Notes under the pieces: model-generated
The model's database searches: none
Told to the model about the DNA's origin: nothing
The model's input: the letters and a program-made list of their open reading frames with translations, nothing else
Translations under genes and position numbers: made by a program
Origin: Anaerolineales bacterium UBA6668
GTDB taxonomy: Bacteria > Chloroflexota > Anaerolineae > Anaerolineales > UBA6668
DNA length: 6,074 nucleotides
Direction: 5' to 3'
Assembly: GCA_002455215.1 (NCBI GenBank)
Contig: DKKK01000043.1
Coordinates: 1 to 6,074, forward strand
Shown: one piece after another, positions 5,684-6,074 of the stretch
Layout: every line of letters starts with the position of its first letter
Numbering within the stretch: the stretch's first letter is position 1

Positions 5684-5721
5684 AAGCAAGAAAAGCATGG
5701 TTCTCCATGCTTTTCTTGCTT
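5684..5721 (-). terminator. Perfect 17-bp hairpin terminator of the amylase-like gene
   Basis: AAGCAAGAAAAGCATGG (5684-5700) is exactly complementary to 5705-5721, with a 4-base loop. It begins 20 bases after the stop codon of the minus-strand amylase-like gene. The distal arm on that strand is itself T-rich (TTTTCTTGCTT), and another TTTTCTTGC follows at the complement of 5665-5673. There is no uninterrupted T-run directly after the stem, but position and stem strength make a terminator the best reading. Confidence 0.7.
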
Positions 5722-5741
5722 TACTGATTGGAAGTTAGCAA

Positions 5742-6074
5742 TTACGGCTTGATATACGTGCCGCTTGTGCCCACCTGTCCACCCGTCCAACCAAGCACAT
5801 ACACGCGCAAGTTACCCTTGCCGCTGGCATTGGCAGTGAGACAGCCACCCGAAATAGTTTGGCTGTTGCCAGTCACCAAGTCCACATACGTGCCGTTGGG
5901 GATATTGCAGAAGGTGGCTGAGCCAGAAATGGCGACCAGAGCAAAGCTATCGGTGCCACCGTTGGTGTAGCGGCGCTTGAAAGCCAGTGTTGTGCCGGAA
6001 ATATCGGCAGTGGAGTATTGCCCCATTTGCAAGGCTGGTACCGCACGGCGGATTTGGTTCAAGCGGCGGATATG
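5742..6074 (-). CDS. C-terminal end of an alpha-amylase-like glycoside hydrolase (GH13-like), partial
   Basis: Only the last 110 residues are present; the frame is open to the right edge of the window, so the gene is cut by the window and not broken. The piece begins HIRRLNQIRRAVPALQMG, which fits the end of the catalytic barrel in GH13 enzymes (the usual IRRxNPAL element). It continues with AFKRRYTNGG, FALVAIS and IPNGTYVDLVTG, resembling the all-beta domain C of alpha-amylases and cyclodextrin glucanotransferases. Two cysteines (56 and 78 of the piece) could form a disulfide, suggesting export. The end, GWTGGQVGTSGTYIKP, runs about 16 residues past the last expected strand (NLRVYVL). No catalytic residue is visible in this part, so the exact activity cannot be named. 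A strong hairpin terminator follows. Confidence 0.65.
   Translation of the reverse strand, partial: HIRRLNQIRRAVPALQMGQYSTADISGTTLAFKRRYTNGGTDSFALVAISGSATFCNIPNGTYVDLVTGNSQTISGGCLTANASGKGNLRVYVLGWTGGQVGTSGTYIKP

Noticed and set aside
5542..5790. Open frame of 82 codons on the minus strand between the amylase-like and YgaP-like genes
   Set aside because: It runs through the 17-bp terminator hairpin and palindrome D and overlaps the end of the amylase-like gene; its sequence is explained by those repeats.

Overview
The window looks like ordinary chromosome of a bacterium, most likely a Chloroflexota member of the Anaerolineae type. The main hint is the C-terminal tail VYLPLLIR on a secreted subtilase; tails of the form (V/I)YLPL(L/V)xR recur on exported Chloroflexota proteins. 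Most genes also lack a strong Shine-Dalgarno sequence. The taxonomic call is an inference from protein style, because there is no rRNA or other marker here.

Layout, left to right. An AT-rich upstream region (1-250) carries a TATAAT box and leads into a secreted subtilisin-family (S8) protease (251-2074, +). A 485-base non-coding stretch (2075-2559) holds an 18-bp dyad, a good sigma-70-type promoter and a 70-bp imperfect palindrome. Pyruvate kinase (2560-4029, +) follows. A 97-base gap, almost filled by a related palindrome, separates it from a family 2 glycosyltransferase with a C-terminal Rossmann-like domain (4127-5176, +). A stem-loop terminator at 5194-5227 marks the convergent junction with two minus-strand genes: a 68-residue YgaP-like/DUF2892 membrane protein (5294-5500) and the 3' end of an alpha-amylase-type (GH13-like) protein that enters from the right edge (5742-6074). 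The second gene ends at a perfect 17-bp hairpin terminator.

The genes do not form an obvious single pathway. Pyruvate kinase is glycolytic, the amylase-like protein would act on alpha-glucans, the glycosyltransferase probably builds a cell-surface glycan, and the protease is exported. I see no defence system, CRISPR array, tRNA, rRNA, integrase or transposase.

The least expected signal is a family of 70-80 bp imperfect palindromes, with left arm TATTCrrCACG and inner stem TTGCGCTT/AAGCGCAA. Three copies occur (2338-2407, 4043-4122, 5565-5635), plus a fragment-like dyad at 2193-2210. Each full copy lies just upstream of a gene start. They could be REP/MITE-like non-autonomous repeats, structured 5' leader RNAs or a regulator's sites; sequence alone cannot decide.
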